Shown piece by piece: positions 18,001 to 24,605 of a DNA stretch of 32,051 bases (position 1 is its first letter; the number at the start of each line of letters is the position of its first letter). A program made the translations under genes and the position numbers. This DNA comes from a virus: IMG/VR virus record IMGVR_UViG_3300007734_000577, positions 1 to 32,051 of that record. One strand, written 5' to 3'. The notes beneath the pieces are model-generated. The model made no database searches. It was not told the DNA's origin and worked only from the letters and a program-made list of their open reading frames with translations.

Positions 18001-18590
18001 CAATCCTCACTGGTGGCGCAACTTGCAAAATTACGTCCGACGATTGTCTATTCGATCCTGATGCATATTACAGCCTTGTGCTCGCACTCGCATTTAGCGC
18101 TGCAGGTCTTCTTTCAAATATTCAAGGAACACTTGCTGGTGCAGCATCAAGCGCTGCGGCAGGCGCACTTGGAGCAGCTGGATTACCTGTTGACATATCA
18201 ATCTTTAATGACTTGTATGGTAGTGCAATGAGGCAATTCACAGCACCTTCAGCAAATCCAATAACATACGCAATTGAAGGCTCAATGGGAAGAGGTCTAG
18301 CAGGCGTCATTACATCAATGCAATTTAACTGGCTGGATGCTTCTACAATGTGGGAGACAAAATGGGGTTCTCGAGCGCCAATTGCATGCAAAGTAACAAT
18401 GGCATTTGATCCAATTCATGATATTTCACCTGGACTTGATTACTACGGAGCAAATCGAGCTCCTAACTACAATGTAGGTGCAATGCAGACAATTGCAGGT
18501 GATCCGCATCCAGACAACGGATCGAAATCTAAGACAACATATTCTCGGAATGGAAAATCTTTATGGAATGGAAAATCTTTCTCAGGATAG
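14979..18590 (+). CDS. Very large baseplate / tail-tube-initiator type structural protein
   Basis: A 1,203-aa protein from ATG 14979 inside the end of the 70-aa gene. The N-terminal 250 residues are Ser/Thr/Gly/Asp-rich and look extended. The most telling region is about 660-800: DAEYVPFYFHDLRTNDVIG, then RSVGFSFWLIATAEEDFDEM, WVKINKLVTLAYPQYTKG and VIRLRIGDVIKSNYSRFNL. I associate it with tube-fold baseplate proteins of large marine myoviruses, comparable in role to T4 gp48/gp54. Later segments (about 860-1120) contain hydrophobic Ala-rich stretches. The extreme C-terminus carries a short tandem repeat (NGKSLW, NGKSF). It is flanked by the tape measure and the gp53-like gene. Baseplate membership is fairly secure; the exact role is inferred. 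Confidence 0.6.
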   Translation: MSTRQTLRNYLSSIGRPDVSAISYASDITTGLNGTALDEGDDLGIDPNTGKKLVGLGESGGIVPGYVGYITQQAGNEFTIDSSTPTTIANSSDRGVSLEVPESQGASAVFVKSSDYPAVPNYFDSSGSPIINLVDKVGNNSTTSGPELLTSVIQDPAYSDVTSGQSKAVTSTFKMLKKYNKFTGGSEAQDQQFVDVQGTSTPTDSLNIDSRVELSFQRGAGTYQIPDDTSSKKKSLDDLKDVAHSMLLKAAGWDVTQTAANSIDPNALFDNVTPTNLASFPIIDRLLNPDQVRPRESYGAPTDGNASFLANQGDAVVKIASDANYTKSSPSVYTPEVTFSESTVDENSVGVLRAYQAAISIISMAIIIEKTLSDKSKYLSSDMLNLGLGPYYMGTSPQTKTTATLRALSDIAIVNTGRFSYQSCVRAGLTLYFGIDAGGEMSAVPDVSAAINVSFSRDVATIATPVVNQTIQERMAGSHGFWNAVARSNVRIIDLFQKSIEVGNTQLVAESIFNLLNSRALRITNVFAQIGYTYLVAHLEVPTSTSQDENITQDGKLKSAFQVDSFASLPGTRIMKSRDPSGKSLLTLAWRHSAVPSALLLPPTLLQASLDMDYIYDGPNAAKLVAATTLRDKTYTSLRIKGRIPIEVVNNLENRLDAEYVPFYFHDLRTNDVIGLHAFLDTLSDNYGITYNQTQAHGRADTIKNYSNTKRSVGFSFWLIATAEEDFDEMWVKINKLVTLAYPQYTKGTMMSAKDIQINGAFGSKPTMTFEQPFSQVVGGTPVIRLRIGDVIKSNYSRFNLSRLFGAGSPDVGPSKAEKSVSIPIVDKAAAALGKANIFNNFALSGVLSLLASPVEAVYIASAIASNSAQASKIPGALNPVVDIGSSIAYDALDALLVNGFVNPLLHALPNPNAPSNDWLAIPGADSVLGKILLKPRYAPYIFTLGNESVSVKVTRPTPISIISSESATQGQNNAVKNLTVKFSSIFGANAFSLSIDDSFIFPPNNKSILTGGATCKITSDDCLFDPDAYYSLVLALAFSAAGLLSNIQGTLAGAASSAAAGALGAAGLPVDISIFNDLYGSAMRQFTAPSANPITYAIEGSMGRGLAGVITSMQFNWLDASTMWETKWGSRAPIACKVTMAFDPIHDISPGLDYYGANRAPNYNVGAMQTIAGDPHPDNGSKSKTTYSRNGKSLWNGKSFSG
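18547..18580 (+). repeat. Short tandem repeat at the 3' end of the 1,203-aa gene
   Basis: GGAATGGAAAATCTTT occurs at 18547-18562 and again at 18565-18580 (period 18 nt). It encodes a duplicated NGKS motif ten residues before the stop. It looks like a small in-frame duplication by slippage. Confidence 0.7.
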
Positions 18591-18599
18591 AGGAGAAAC

Positions 18600-18899
18600 A
18601 TGTCGACAAGTAGATATTTCTTTACATCAAAGACAGGTAACAGATACATCAACACAACAACTGTGACAACTGACATCTTTCGTGCAGTTGATAGCGGTCA
18701 GATACCATCGCAATTATACCAAATTGGATCTGCAGAAAGACTTGATCACATTGCATTTAAGTCTTATGGAGACGGAACTTTATGGTGGATCATAGCAGCA
18801 GCATCAGGTATTGGTTGGCCTACACAGCTAGCTGCAGGAACATATGTGAGAATTCCAAGTGATCTTAATGCGGTATACCAGATTATGAGAGGACGCTAA
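18600..18899 (+). CDS. LysM-like baseplate wedge protein (gp53-type)
   Basis: A 99-aa protein from ATG 18600 behind a strong AGAGGAGA. The C-terminal two-thirds (AERLDHIAFKSYGDGTLWWI, then IGWPTQLAAGTYVRIPSDL) is the LysM-like fold used by short baseplate wedge proteins such as T4 gp53 and the small LysM proteins of contractile injection systems: the region I..rlD.IA...YGD..lWW.Ia.aN followed by G..l.IP. In such systems it sits at the wedge or hub interface and helps to hold the baseplate together. The length is shorter than T4 gp53 (196 aa), so it represents mainly the LysM domain. It stops one base before the next ATG. Confidence 0.75.
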   Translation: MSTSRYFFTSKTGNRYINTTTVTTDIFRAVDSGQIPSQLYQIGSAERLDHIAFKSYGDGTLWWIIAAASGIGWPTQLAAGTYVRIPSDLNAVYQIMRGR

Positions 18900-18900
18900 T

Positions 18901-21900
18901 ATGGGAATATTTAGCGACACGTCAGAAACTCAGACAAGTGCTTCGAGCACTCTTGCATTAACTGCGGCGGGCGATGCCCTTCGTAGATACATGAGGCTTG
19001 CTTCTAATAATGACATTGTCGACGCAGTCGGCGGCGGCGACTCGGACTCGATCAAGATAGCGATACAATCAGATCCAGCAGAAGTCGAATATCGCAATAG
19101 TATAAAAGATATTATACACCAACTTAATACACCTGATTCACCGACCAGTGGCAATGTGACTGCTACGGCAGGAAAAATAAAAGATGATGCAGCAGATAAC
19201 ATAAGTTCAGCGACGGCAAGTAGTAAAAATCCTGCAGTTATCGATATAACACCTGAAGAATTTGGCACACTTAATGATATAAGATCGGGTGCAAAAGAAT
19301 CAAATGGGAATACATTATCAACATCAATAACACACTATGCTATAACAAATTCTGGAAAAGACTTTAATTTCTCTGATCGAGGCTCAGATTATGTTGCAAT
19401 GTTTTGTAGCTTAATTCCGTCAGTAGAATTATCATTATGTGTGCCACACTTCAAGATCAGCTTCACACAAGTTGAAACTCAGCAGACATCTGATTATATC
19501 CCATTCTTAAAACTTGAATCTTTTCTTGGCGCAGGTCAAGAAAATGCATCTGCAATAGGTAGCGCGACACAGAAATCACTGCCATCAGCCCATAATTCAT
19601 CAGAAGTAAATAGTACAAATCAAAGAATTGGTACATCAACTTCAGGTATGGAATTATTTCTTTCACCTCAAACGCTAGTCAATGCTGATATTAATACGAC
19701 ATCTTTGTATCAAACTACAAGAAATGTTACTGTGCTTGATCCGTTACAGCCACTAATGTCAATCGAGTCGATAGGGATTGATGTGAATGCAATTGGCAAA
19801 AATTTTATGACAACAAATATGACTGTCAATTTGACACTCATATTGCACGACAGATCACGCCTTACAGAAATTGCACCACTCATAAGCCCGTCATTACGTC
19901 CGACGATCAGAACAGAAATTGAATACGGCTGGAATCACCCAGATACTAATGAATTCACAAACAACCCATATTCAAAATTCCTTAATGCGCTAAAAGTGAA
20001 ACAAATATTCAGCGTTACACAAGCAACTTTGTCAAGTAGAGATGCAACTTCACTTTCTATAAAAGTGACTCTGGTTGGATTAGGCAATTCGACAGCAAAC
20101 GATTTGTCTGCATTTACAGGCGAATACATTGAATATGCGCAGGCAGAAGCAAAACTAAAACAAGTATTTAGAATAATCGAAACAAACAGCAATTCAGGCA
20201 CACCAGATGCGCCTCAAACGACATCACAAATACACATAGGTGATGAGATTATTGTTAAAACGTCTGAATACGCAGCGTCGGACAGATGGATTAAATATTC
20301 TGATTATGTGGCTATTACAGATATTACCAGGGACCTCGACCCAGCAAAAATCAACGATTTGATTAACATCTACAAAAAGATTATCACTGAGACAACCAGC
20401 CAAACTAATCCAAACAAGACTGCGATTATTACATTGATTAGGAATAGAGTCATTGCAGATCTTAGCGCGGCGTCATGGGAAAGCTCAGCTTATTATAATA
20501 AAGTGATCTCCAGCCAAGACGAGCGAAATTACTTCGGAAAAAATATCATCAGTTACATCTTAGCTGATGAAGGAAGTAGCGACGCCGGCTTTTTGACGTT
20601 TGAAGACAAGTTATCGACGACAGGATCGCCGAGCGCCACGGGATTCAGCGGTCTTAGGTTTGGTAAAGCACCATCTAAAATTGTACTATTAGGTGATGTC
20701 ATATATCGTTTATTTTCAATACCAATAGGCCTTGGGCGTTTTTATGACGAGATTAGAGTTACTACATTTGATTTTAATGATTATGCAGGTGCAATGGGCG
20801 GTTTAAATATTGGCTCGCTTCCCATTAGTCAGACTAGGCTTGCAGATACATTGAAAATGTCAACAAGCGCAACTTGCATGTCGATTATACAAGGTCTGCT
20901 TGAAACAGCATCAGATCCTGCATATGCGCCTTTTGGGATCAAGGCAGCTATTGCAAACAAAGCCGCTATGGAAGCAAAAATAGGTGACAATGAAGATCAA
21001 ACCAATGCAGAAACACCAACAATAGAGCAAGCACAAGCTGAATTTGAGAGAACAATAACAGCTATCTATAATGCAAAAAGTGCAATTAAAAGTGTTTCTT
21101 ATGAGCCAAAATTTGTCGCACCACAGATTAAGCTTGAGACTGTTGTCATGCCTATTAACGCAGTAAATGCTGATGGGACAAGTACTGTAAAACACGTCTT
21201 GTGCATCTTTATATATGACGGTGCAAATTCTGGTAAGAGCGAGACAAATCTTATTGTTTCAGCAATGAAAAAATCATCGGGTGTAGTTAAGGTAATAGAT
21301 TCAACATCAAGCATCCAGAGCAATTCTGATCTTTTCAAAATCAAAAAACAGAGTGATGGCACCTACGACGTCTCAGTCAATAAAGCACAAGCAAAAAGCA
21401 TTATCTCTGCAGCATATCCGACAATAAAGATCGGAGCAGAAGGATCTACTATCATTAATGCGTCATATAGCACAATGTCATCTGGAGTTGTTGAAAATGC
21501 ATTGCAATACAAATCACTTGCAGAAAGTTATTCAGGTGCAAGTGGAACAGCAACATCTGCTGATGTAAATGCAAACTTCTATCTCACGCCAAGCTCTGTT
21601 TCAATAAGTATGCTAGGAATGCCGCTGTTAAATCGCGGTCAAAACTACTACATAGACTTTGGAACAGGAACGTCATTAGATAATGTTTATACTGTAACGA
21701 CAGTTAAGCATTCTATTAAGGGCGGACAATTTACGACGACTGCAACGCTACTTCCAACAAATGCAGCATCTATTAGATCAATACTCACACAGATCAGATC
21801 AGATCTAGGAATTGTTGAGCAACATGCTGAAAATACAACTCCGTCTACGACGACGGTGATGGGCAGACAAGCAAGGAAAGATTTTGAGGCGATGGAGTAG
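18901..21900 (+). CDS. Large baseplate hub-like protein
   Basis: A 999-aa protein, ATG 18901, one base after the previous stop; GAGAGGA at the end of the upstream gene is its ribosome-binding site. Residues about 150-165 (DRGSDYVAMFCSLIPSVEL) start a beta-rich region. LHDRSRLTEIAPLI near 317 and IRTEIEYGWNHPD near 340 recall hub proteins of large marine myoviruses. The end (about 895-965) has PLLNRGQNYYIDFGTGTSL and VYTVTTVKHSIKGGQF, like the last tube-fold domain of gp27/gpD-type hubs. No lysozyme or peptidase motif was seen. It closes the structural module. Hub is the likely role; T4 gp27 is only about 390 aa, so this is an enlarged form or a fusion. Confidence 0.6.
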   Translation: MGIFSDTSETQTSASSTLALTAAGDALRRYMRLASNNDIVDAVGGGDSDSIKIAIQSDPAEVEYRNSIKDIIHQLNTPDSPTSGNVTATAGKIKDDAADNISSATASSKNPAVIDITPEEFGTLNDIRSGAKESNGNTLSTSITHYAITNSGKDFNFSDRGSDYVAMFCSLIPSVELSLCVPHFKISFTQVETQQTSDYIPFLKLESFLGAGQENASAIGSATQKSLPSAHNSSEVNSTNQRIGTSTSGMELFLSPQTLVNADINTTSLYQTTRNVTVLDPLQPLMSIESIGIDVNAIGKNFMTTNMTVNLTLILHDRSRLTEIAPLISPSLRPTIRTEIEYGWNHPDTNEFTNNPYSKFLNALKVKQIFSVTQATLSSRDATSLSIKVTLVGLGNSTANDLSAFTGEYIEYAQAEAKLKQVFRIIETNSNSGTPDAPQTTSQIHIGDEIIVKTSEYAASDRWIKYSDYVAITDITRDLDPAKINDLINIYKKIITETTSQTNPNKTAIITLIRNRVIADLSAASWESSAYYNKVISSQDERNYFGKNIISYILADEGSSDAGFLTFEDKLSTTGSPSATGFSGLRFGKAPSKIVLLGDVIYRLFSIPIGLGRFYDEIRVTTFDFNDYAGAMGGLNIGSLPISQTRLADTLKMSTSATCMSIIQGLLETASDPAYAPFGIKAAIANKAAMEAKIGDNEDQTNAETPTIEQAQAEFERTITAIYNAKSAIKSVSYEPKFVAPQIKLETVVMPINAVNADGTSTVKHVLCIFIYDGANSGKSETNLIVSAMKKSSGVVKVIDSTSSIQSNSDLFKIKKQSDGTYDVSVNKAQAKSIISAAYPTIKIGAEGSTIINASYSTMSSGVVENALQYKSLAESYSGASGTATSADVNANFYLTPSSVSISMLGMPLLNRGQNYYIDFGTGTSLDNVYTVTTVKHSIKGGQFTTTATLLPTNAASIRSILTQIRSDLGIVEQHAENTTPSTTTVMGRQARKDFEAME

Positions 21901-21932
21901 AGCGGCTCAAATCACATTAAGAGGTTGCAATT

Positions 21933-22091
21933 ATGAAGATGATATACGATTTTGATTACAAGCAGCTATTACACAGCATTCTTGATATTGTGCTTAATTT
22001 AAGCATTCTAGCGATCTGCTCGATTGCTTACTTTTTTCTAATGAGTGTGCTCATATTCAGTGCCCTCGTATTACGCGGATCTTTTTTGTAA
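21933..22091 (+). CDS. Small membrane peptide (52 aa)
   Basis: ATG 21933 lies 6-7 nt after TAAGAGG, a good ribosome-binding site, and the frame ends at TAA 22089-22091. The 52-residue product has a short charged start (MKMIYDFDYKQLLH) and then about 30 hydrophobic residues (ILDIVLNLSILAICSIAYFF and onwards), enough for one long or two short membrane helices, ending RGSFL. It sits between the structural module and the polymerase promoter. A holin-like or other membrane role is possible but unsupported beyond hydrophobicity. Confidence 0.55.
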   Translation: MKMIYDFDYKQLLHSILDIVLNLSILAICSIAYFFLMSVLIFSALVLRGSFL

Positions 22092-22110
22092 GAAAAGAAG
22101 TCGCAAAGCA

Positions 22111-22140
22111 TTGTAAAACGCTATACGTCAACGATATAAT
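22111..22140 (+). promoter_or_regulatory. Sigma70-like promoter before the polymerase gene
   Basis: TTGTAA (22111-22116, 4/6 match to TTGACA) and a perfect TATAAT (22135-22140) are separated by 18 bp. It lies at the border between the tail genes and the replication genes, where a new transcript start is expected. The predicted start of transcription, about 22147, coincides with the GTG start codon of the polymerase. Confidence 0.5.
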
Positions 22141-22145
22141 GTTTT

Positions 22146-23315
22146 GTGTTAATCCATATTTCAAAGAACATTACATGCATCGGTCAAGATGTTATCATCG
22201 ATGATAATGGTGTCACATTTGATAGTGATCCTGTAGTTTCAAAAGAATACTGGCATTTCGGCGACCTAGCTTATAAGTCAATTTCCAGAATCTCACAAGC
22301 ACTTGAAATGCCTATTCCGATCATTCCAAATGATCCTAAGCTAACATGGTGGACAAAATACACACATACACCACGAATAGACTTGATACTTGGGCGTCGG
22401 CATGCAATGCAACATGTTAAAAGCATTATTGAAGCATCTCAAAAAGCAATTAATGAGTCAAGCTACTTTAATCTTGCATTTCAAAGGCAAAACAAACTGC
22501 TTGACATGATTCAATCTGCATATGCAGATATGTCAGAAATAGACCAGTTAAGACTGACTGAATCGATTCCAATAGATGATCCCAAGACAGGTCGTTGCAA
22601 AATTCCTGTATACGATAACTTTTCTTCTTCAACAGGAAGAATGTCAATCAAGTCAGGACCACGGGTCTTAAACCTGAGCAAGCAGCATCGACACGTCTTT
22701 AGGTCTAGATGGGGTAATGATGGTGTCATTCTAGGTGTCGATTTTACTTCATTAGAGCCTAGAGTCATCATGAGGCTGCACGGTGAAGAAATAACTTCAA
22801 CAGACATCTATTCTCAAATCGCTTTCAAGGCGAAATTGTCTAATCTCGATAGAGACACAATCAAGCTGATGATTCTATCAATCCTCTACGGCATGTCAAG
22901 AAAGAATTTCATTGTGAAGTTCATAATGTCACAAGACCCTGACCTAGTCTATGATAGCCTTCGTGAGGCTATTGGCGCAAAGGCAATTCTTGAAAAGATC
23001 AAGAGCGAAACGAAAGACGGTGTATTCAAAAATCATTACGGGCGACCACTCAAGTGTGATCAAAATTTGATGATCAACTACTTTACACAATCATCAGCTG
23101 TTGATGTTGCATGTGATGGATTTCTCAATCTACTTGAAGAAAATGAGTCATATGTCACGCCTATTTTCTTAATTCATGATGAGCTTGTTATTGATGTCTT
23201 GTCTAAAGATCAAGAGCAGATCGAAGCTTACTGTAAGAATGGAATCTACATTCCAAGTCTTGAAACAAATTTCCCTGTCAAAATAAAGGTGTTTAATGGA
23301 AGAGAAGATCATTAA
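22146..23315 (+). CDS. Family A DNA polymerase, polymerase domain only
   Basis: A 389-aa protein with all three polymerase motifs of the Pol I family. The template/primer region is SSTGRMSIKSGPRVLNLSK (about residue 162). Motif A is GVDFTSLEPRV (about 197) and motif B is DRDTIKLMILSILYGMS (about 236). Motif C is LIHDELVIDV (about 341). The carboxylates in A and C and the Lys of motif B are present, so it should be active. There is no 3'-5' exonuclease domain, and the roughly 150 N-terminal residues can hold only a thumb. GTG 22146 is the only early start after an in-frame stop at 22137 and has no Shine-Dalgarno sequence. Separation of exonuclease and polymerase is known, from memory, in phage RM378. 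It overlaps the next gene by 20 nt. Confidence 0.9.
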   Translation: MLIHISKNITCIGQDVIIDDNGVTFDSDPVVSKEYWHFGDLAYKSISRISQALEMPIPIIPNDPKLTWWTKYTHTPRIDLILGRRHAMQHVKSIIEASQKAINESSYFNLAFQRQNKLLDMIQSAYADMSEIDQLRLTESIPIDDPKTGRCKIPVYDNFSSSTGRMSIKSGPRVLNLSKQHRHVFRSRWGNDGVILGVDFTSLEPRVIMRLHGEEITSTDIYSQIAFKAKLSNLDRDTIKLMILSILYGMSRKNFIVKFIMSQDPDLVYDSLREAIGAKAILEKIKSETKDGVFKNHYGRPLKCDQNLMINYFTQSSAVDVACDGFLNLLEENESYVTPIFLIHDELVIDVLSKDQEQIEAYCKNGIYIPSLETNFPVKIKVFNGREDH

Positions 23316-23871
23316 GAATTTTGAAGTATTCCAAAAGCTACTTTCCAAAGTAGGCGATAGATCTACAGCTATCGCTGCATTTCTTGAGAAATACGGTGAG
23401 CGCATTGCAGTCTGCCCATCACATGGGGTGAGTAAGCGATCGACATCTGCACCGGGTGGGCTTGTTGAACATTCACTTAACACATTCAAGATTGCTCGAA
23501 AGCTAGTTGAAGCTGCAGGGGTCGGGATTGATCCTGAAAGTCTTGCAATTGTTTGCCTTCTCCATGAAGTTGGAAAGATAGGTGACGATGAATTTGACTA
23601 CTTTATCCCACAGAATTCTGATTGGCATCGTGAACGTGGAAATGTCTACACGTACAATCCAGAACTGCCTAAAATGACACATACCCACAGGACGCTTTAT
23701 ATACTGCAGCGATCTGGAATCAATTTGTCGCTTGATGAATGGATTGCAATCTTGACCCAACACGGCTCAGCATCTGAGGAAAATCGTTTCTATCAAGGAT
23801 GCGAAAATAATCTTGCAGTGATTCTGCAGAGTGCGGTAAGAATCGCAGTAATGAAAGAAGAAGATATTTAG
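23296..23871 (+). CDS. HD-domain phosphohydrolase-like protein with an HE variant
   Basis: A 191-aa protein from ATG 23296 (AAGG about 8 nt upstream), overlapping the polymerase gene by 20 nt. APGGLVEHSLNT (about residues 51-62) and CLLHEVGKIGD (about 87-97) reproduce the first two metal-binding blocks of HD hydrolases, especially the GGL-x-H pattern of YhaM-like and phage HD proteins. The central HD pair is HE here. Further histidines at THTHRTL (about 136) and LTQHGS (about 156) could complete the site. Substrate unknown: nucleotides or nucleic acid ends are the usual ones. Its coupling to the polymerase suggests a role in DNA synthesis or the nucleotide pool. Whether HE keeps activity cannot be judged from sequence. 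Confidence 0.75.
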   Translation: MEEKIIKNFEVFQKLLSKVGDRSTAIAAFLEKYGERIAVCPSHGVSKRSTSAPGGLVEHSLNTFKIARKLVEAAGVGIDPESLAIVCLLHEVGKIGDDEFDYFIPQNSDWHRERGNVYTYNPELPKMTHTHRTLYILQRSGINLSLDEWIAILTQHGSASEENRFYQGCENNLAVILQSAVRIAVMKEEDI

Positions 23872-23878
23872 ATAGACC

Positions 23879-24472
23879 ATGGCTAAAGCAGAAGGATCAC
23901 TAAATCAATACTCATCACGTGGAATTGGTATTCCCGTTGGTGGTGCTATTGGCGGTGGTGATGATTTTGCGCAGAGGATTGGCAAGCCATATGTTCCTAA
24001 ACCTTTTAGGAGCAGTGGCGGATTTGAAGGTTCTGCAGATTCAACGTTTTCATACAAGTTGGGTCGACATAATGTTGATGTTCCTGATGATGCCGGAGAA
24101 ACATTCAATTTCGATGACATCAATTCAAGAAAGATTGCAGGTCCAAGAAAACTACCACGCGGTTACAAATTGCCAAAAAATCAATACGGTAAGTTAGCTG
24201 ACTATGAAGAAATGGGTAGCCATGCAGTCATGTCAGCAGCAATGCAATATGAATCTAAAATGAACAAATATGTGTCATCTGTCCTCGACGAGGTTCCTGA
24301 TGATGAAGAAGACGAAGCCTATGCAAATGAGTTTAGTGGAGCCGGCGCTATAGCAGGTTACACAGGCCCACTCGGTGCACCCGCTCGTCAATCAGACTTT
24401 TACTCAAAGATGGCAAAACCTTTTGGCGGGTCTTATCTACAGGACCCAAAAAAAATTAAAGCCAGACCTTGA
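23879..24472 (+). CDS. Unrecognised 197-aa protein in the replication cluster
   Basis: ATG 23879, 7 nt after the HD gene, with no clear Shine-Dalgarno sequence, so coupling to the upstream stop is likely. The first 60 residues are Gly/Ser-rich (GIGIPVGGAIGGGDDF, KPYVPKPFRSSGGF) and probably disordered. The middle has a basic stretch (RKLPRGYKLPKNQYGK, about 95-110) and a helix (SHAVMSAAMQYESKMNKYV). It is followed by an acidic run (DEVPDDEEDEAY, about 136-147) and a Gly/Pro-rich end. No enzyme motif is present. Its place between polymerase/HD and SSB would suit a replication accessory or loader, but the composition also fits a virion or scaffold protein. Confidence 0.6.
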   Translation: MAKAEGSLNQYSSRGIGIPVGGAIGGGDDFAQRIGKPYVPKPFRSSGGFEGSADSTFSYKLGRHNVDVPDDAGETFNFDDINSRKIAGPRKLPRGYKLPKNQYGKLADYEEMGSHAVMSAAMQYESKMNKYVSSVLDEVPDDEEDEAYANEFSGAGAIAGYTGPLGAPARQSDFYSKMAKPFGGSYLQDPKKIKARP

Positions 24473-24483
24473 AAATCATCTCC

Positions 24484-24542
24484 CAGGCCAGTAATATGGT
24501 CCTGTGAGCTTACCTCACTAGCAAAGAACTATAATTTTATAG
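24484..24542 (+). promoter_or_regulatory. Structured leader of the SSB gene with -10-like box
   Basis: Between the 197-aa gene and the SSB gene lie three small inverted repeats. CAGGCCA/TGGTCCTG (24484-24504) has a one-base bulge. GTGAG/CTCAC (24504-24518) has a 5-nt loop. CTATAA/TTATAG (24529-24542) is the third and contains TATAAT at 24530-24535, usable as a -10 box, although I find no good -35. None is followed by a T-run, so they are not terminators. They may form the 5' structured part of an autoregulatory leader. Confidence 0.4.
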
Positions 24543-24569
24543 ATTAGAAACTAGAAGTTGTAAGTTGCA

Positions 24570-24590
24570 CATTAAACATTAAACACTAAA
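24570..24590 (+). promoter_or_regulatory. Three tandem 7-nt repeats upstream of the SSB start, candidate SSB autogenous operator
   Basis: CATTAAA (24570-24576), CATTAAA (24577-24583) and CACTAAA (24584-24590) run head to tail, followed within 5 nt by the ribosome-binding site AAGGAA (24595-24600) and ATG 24606. T4 gene 32 has an A/U-rich unstructured leader with repeated UUAAA before its ribosome-binding site; gp32 coats it to block its own translation, and it occupies about 7 nt per monomer. The same arrangement here suggests the same control. Confidence 0.5.
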
Positions 24591-24605
24591 ACTCAAGGAA
24601 ATCAA

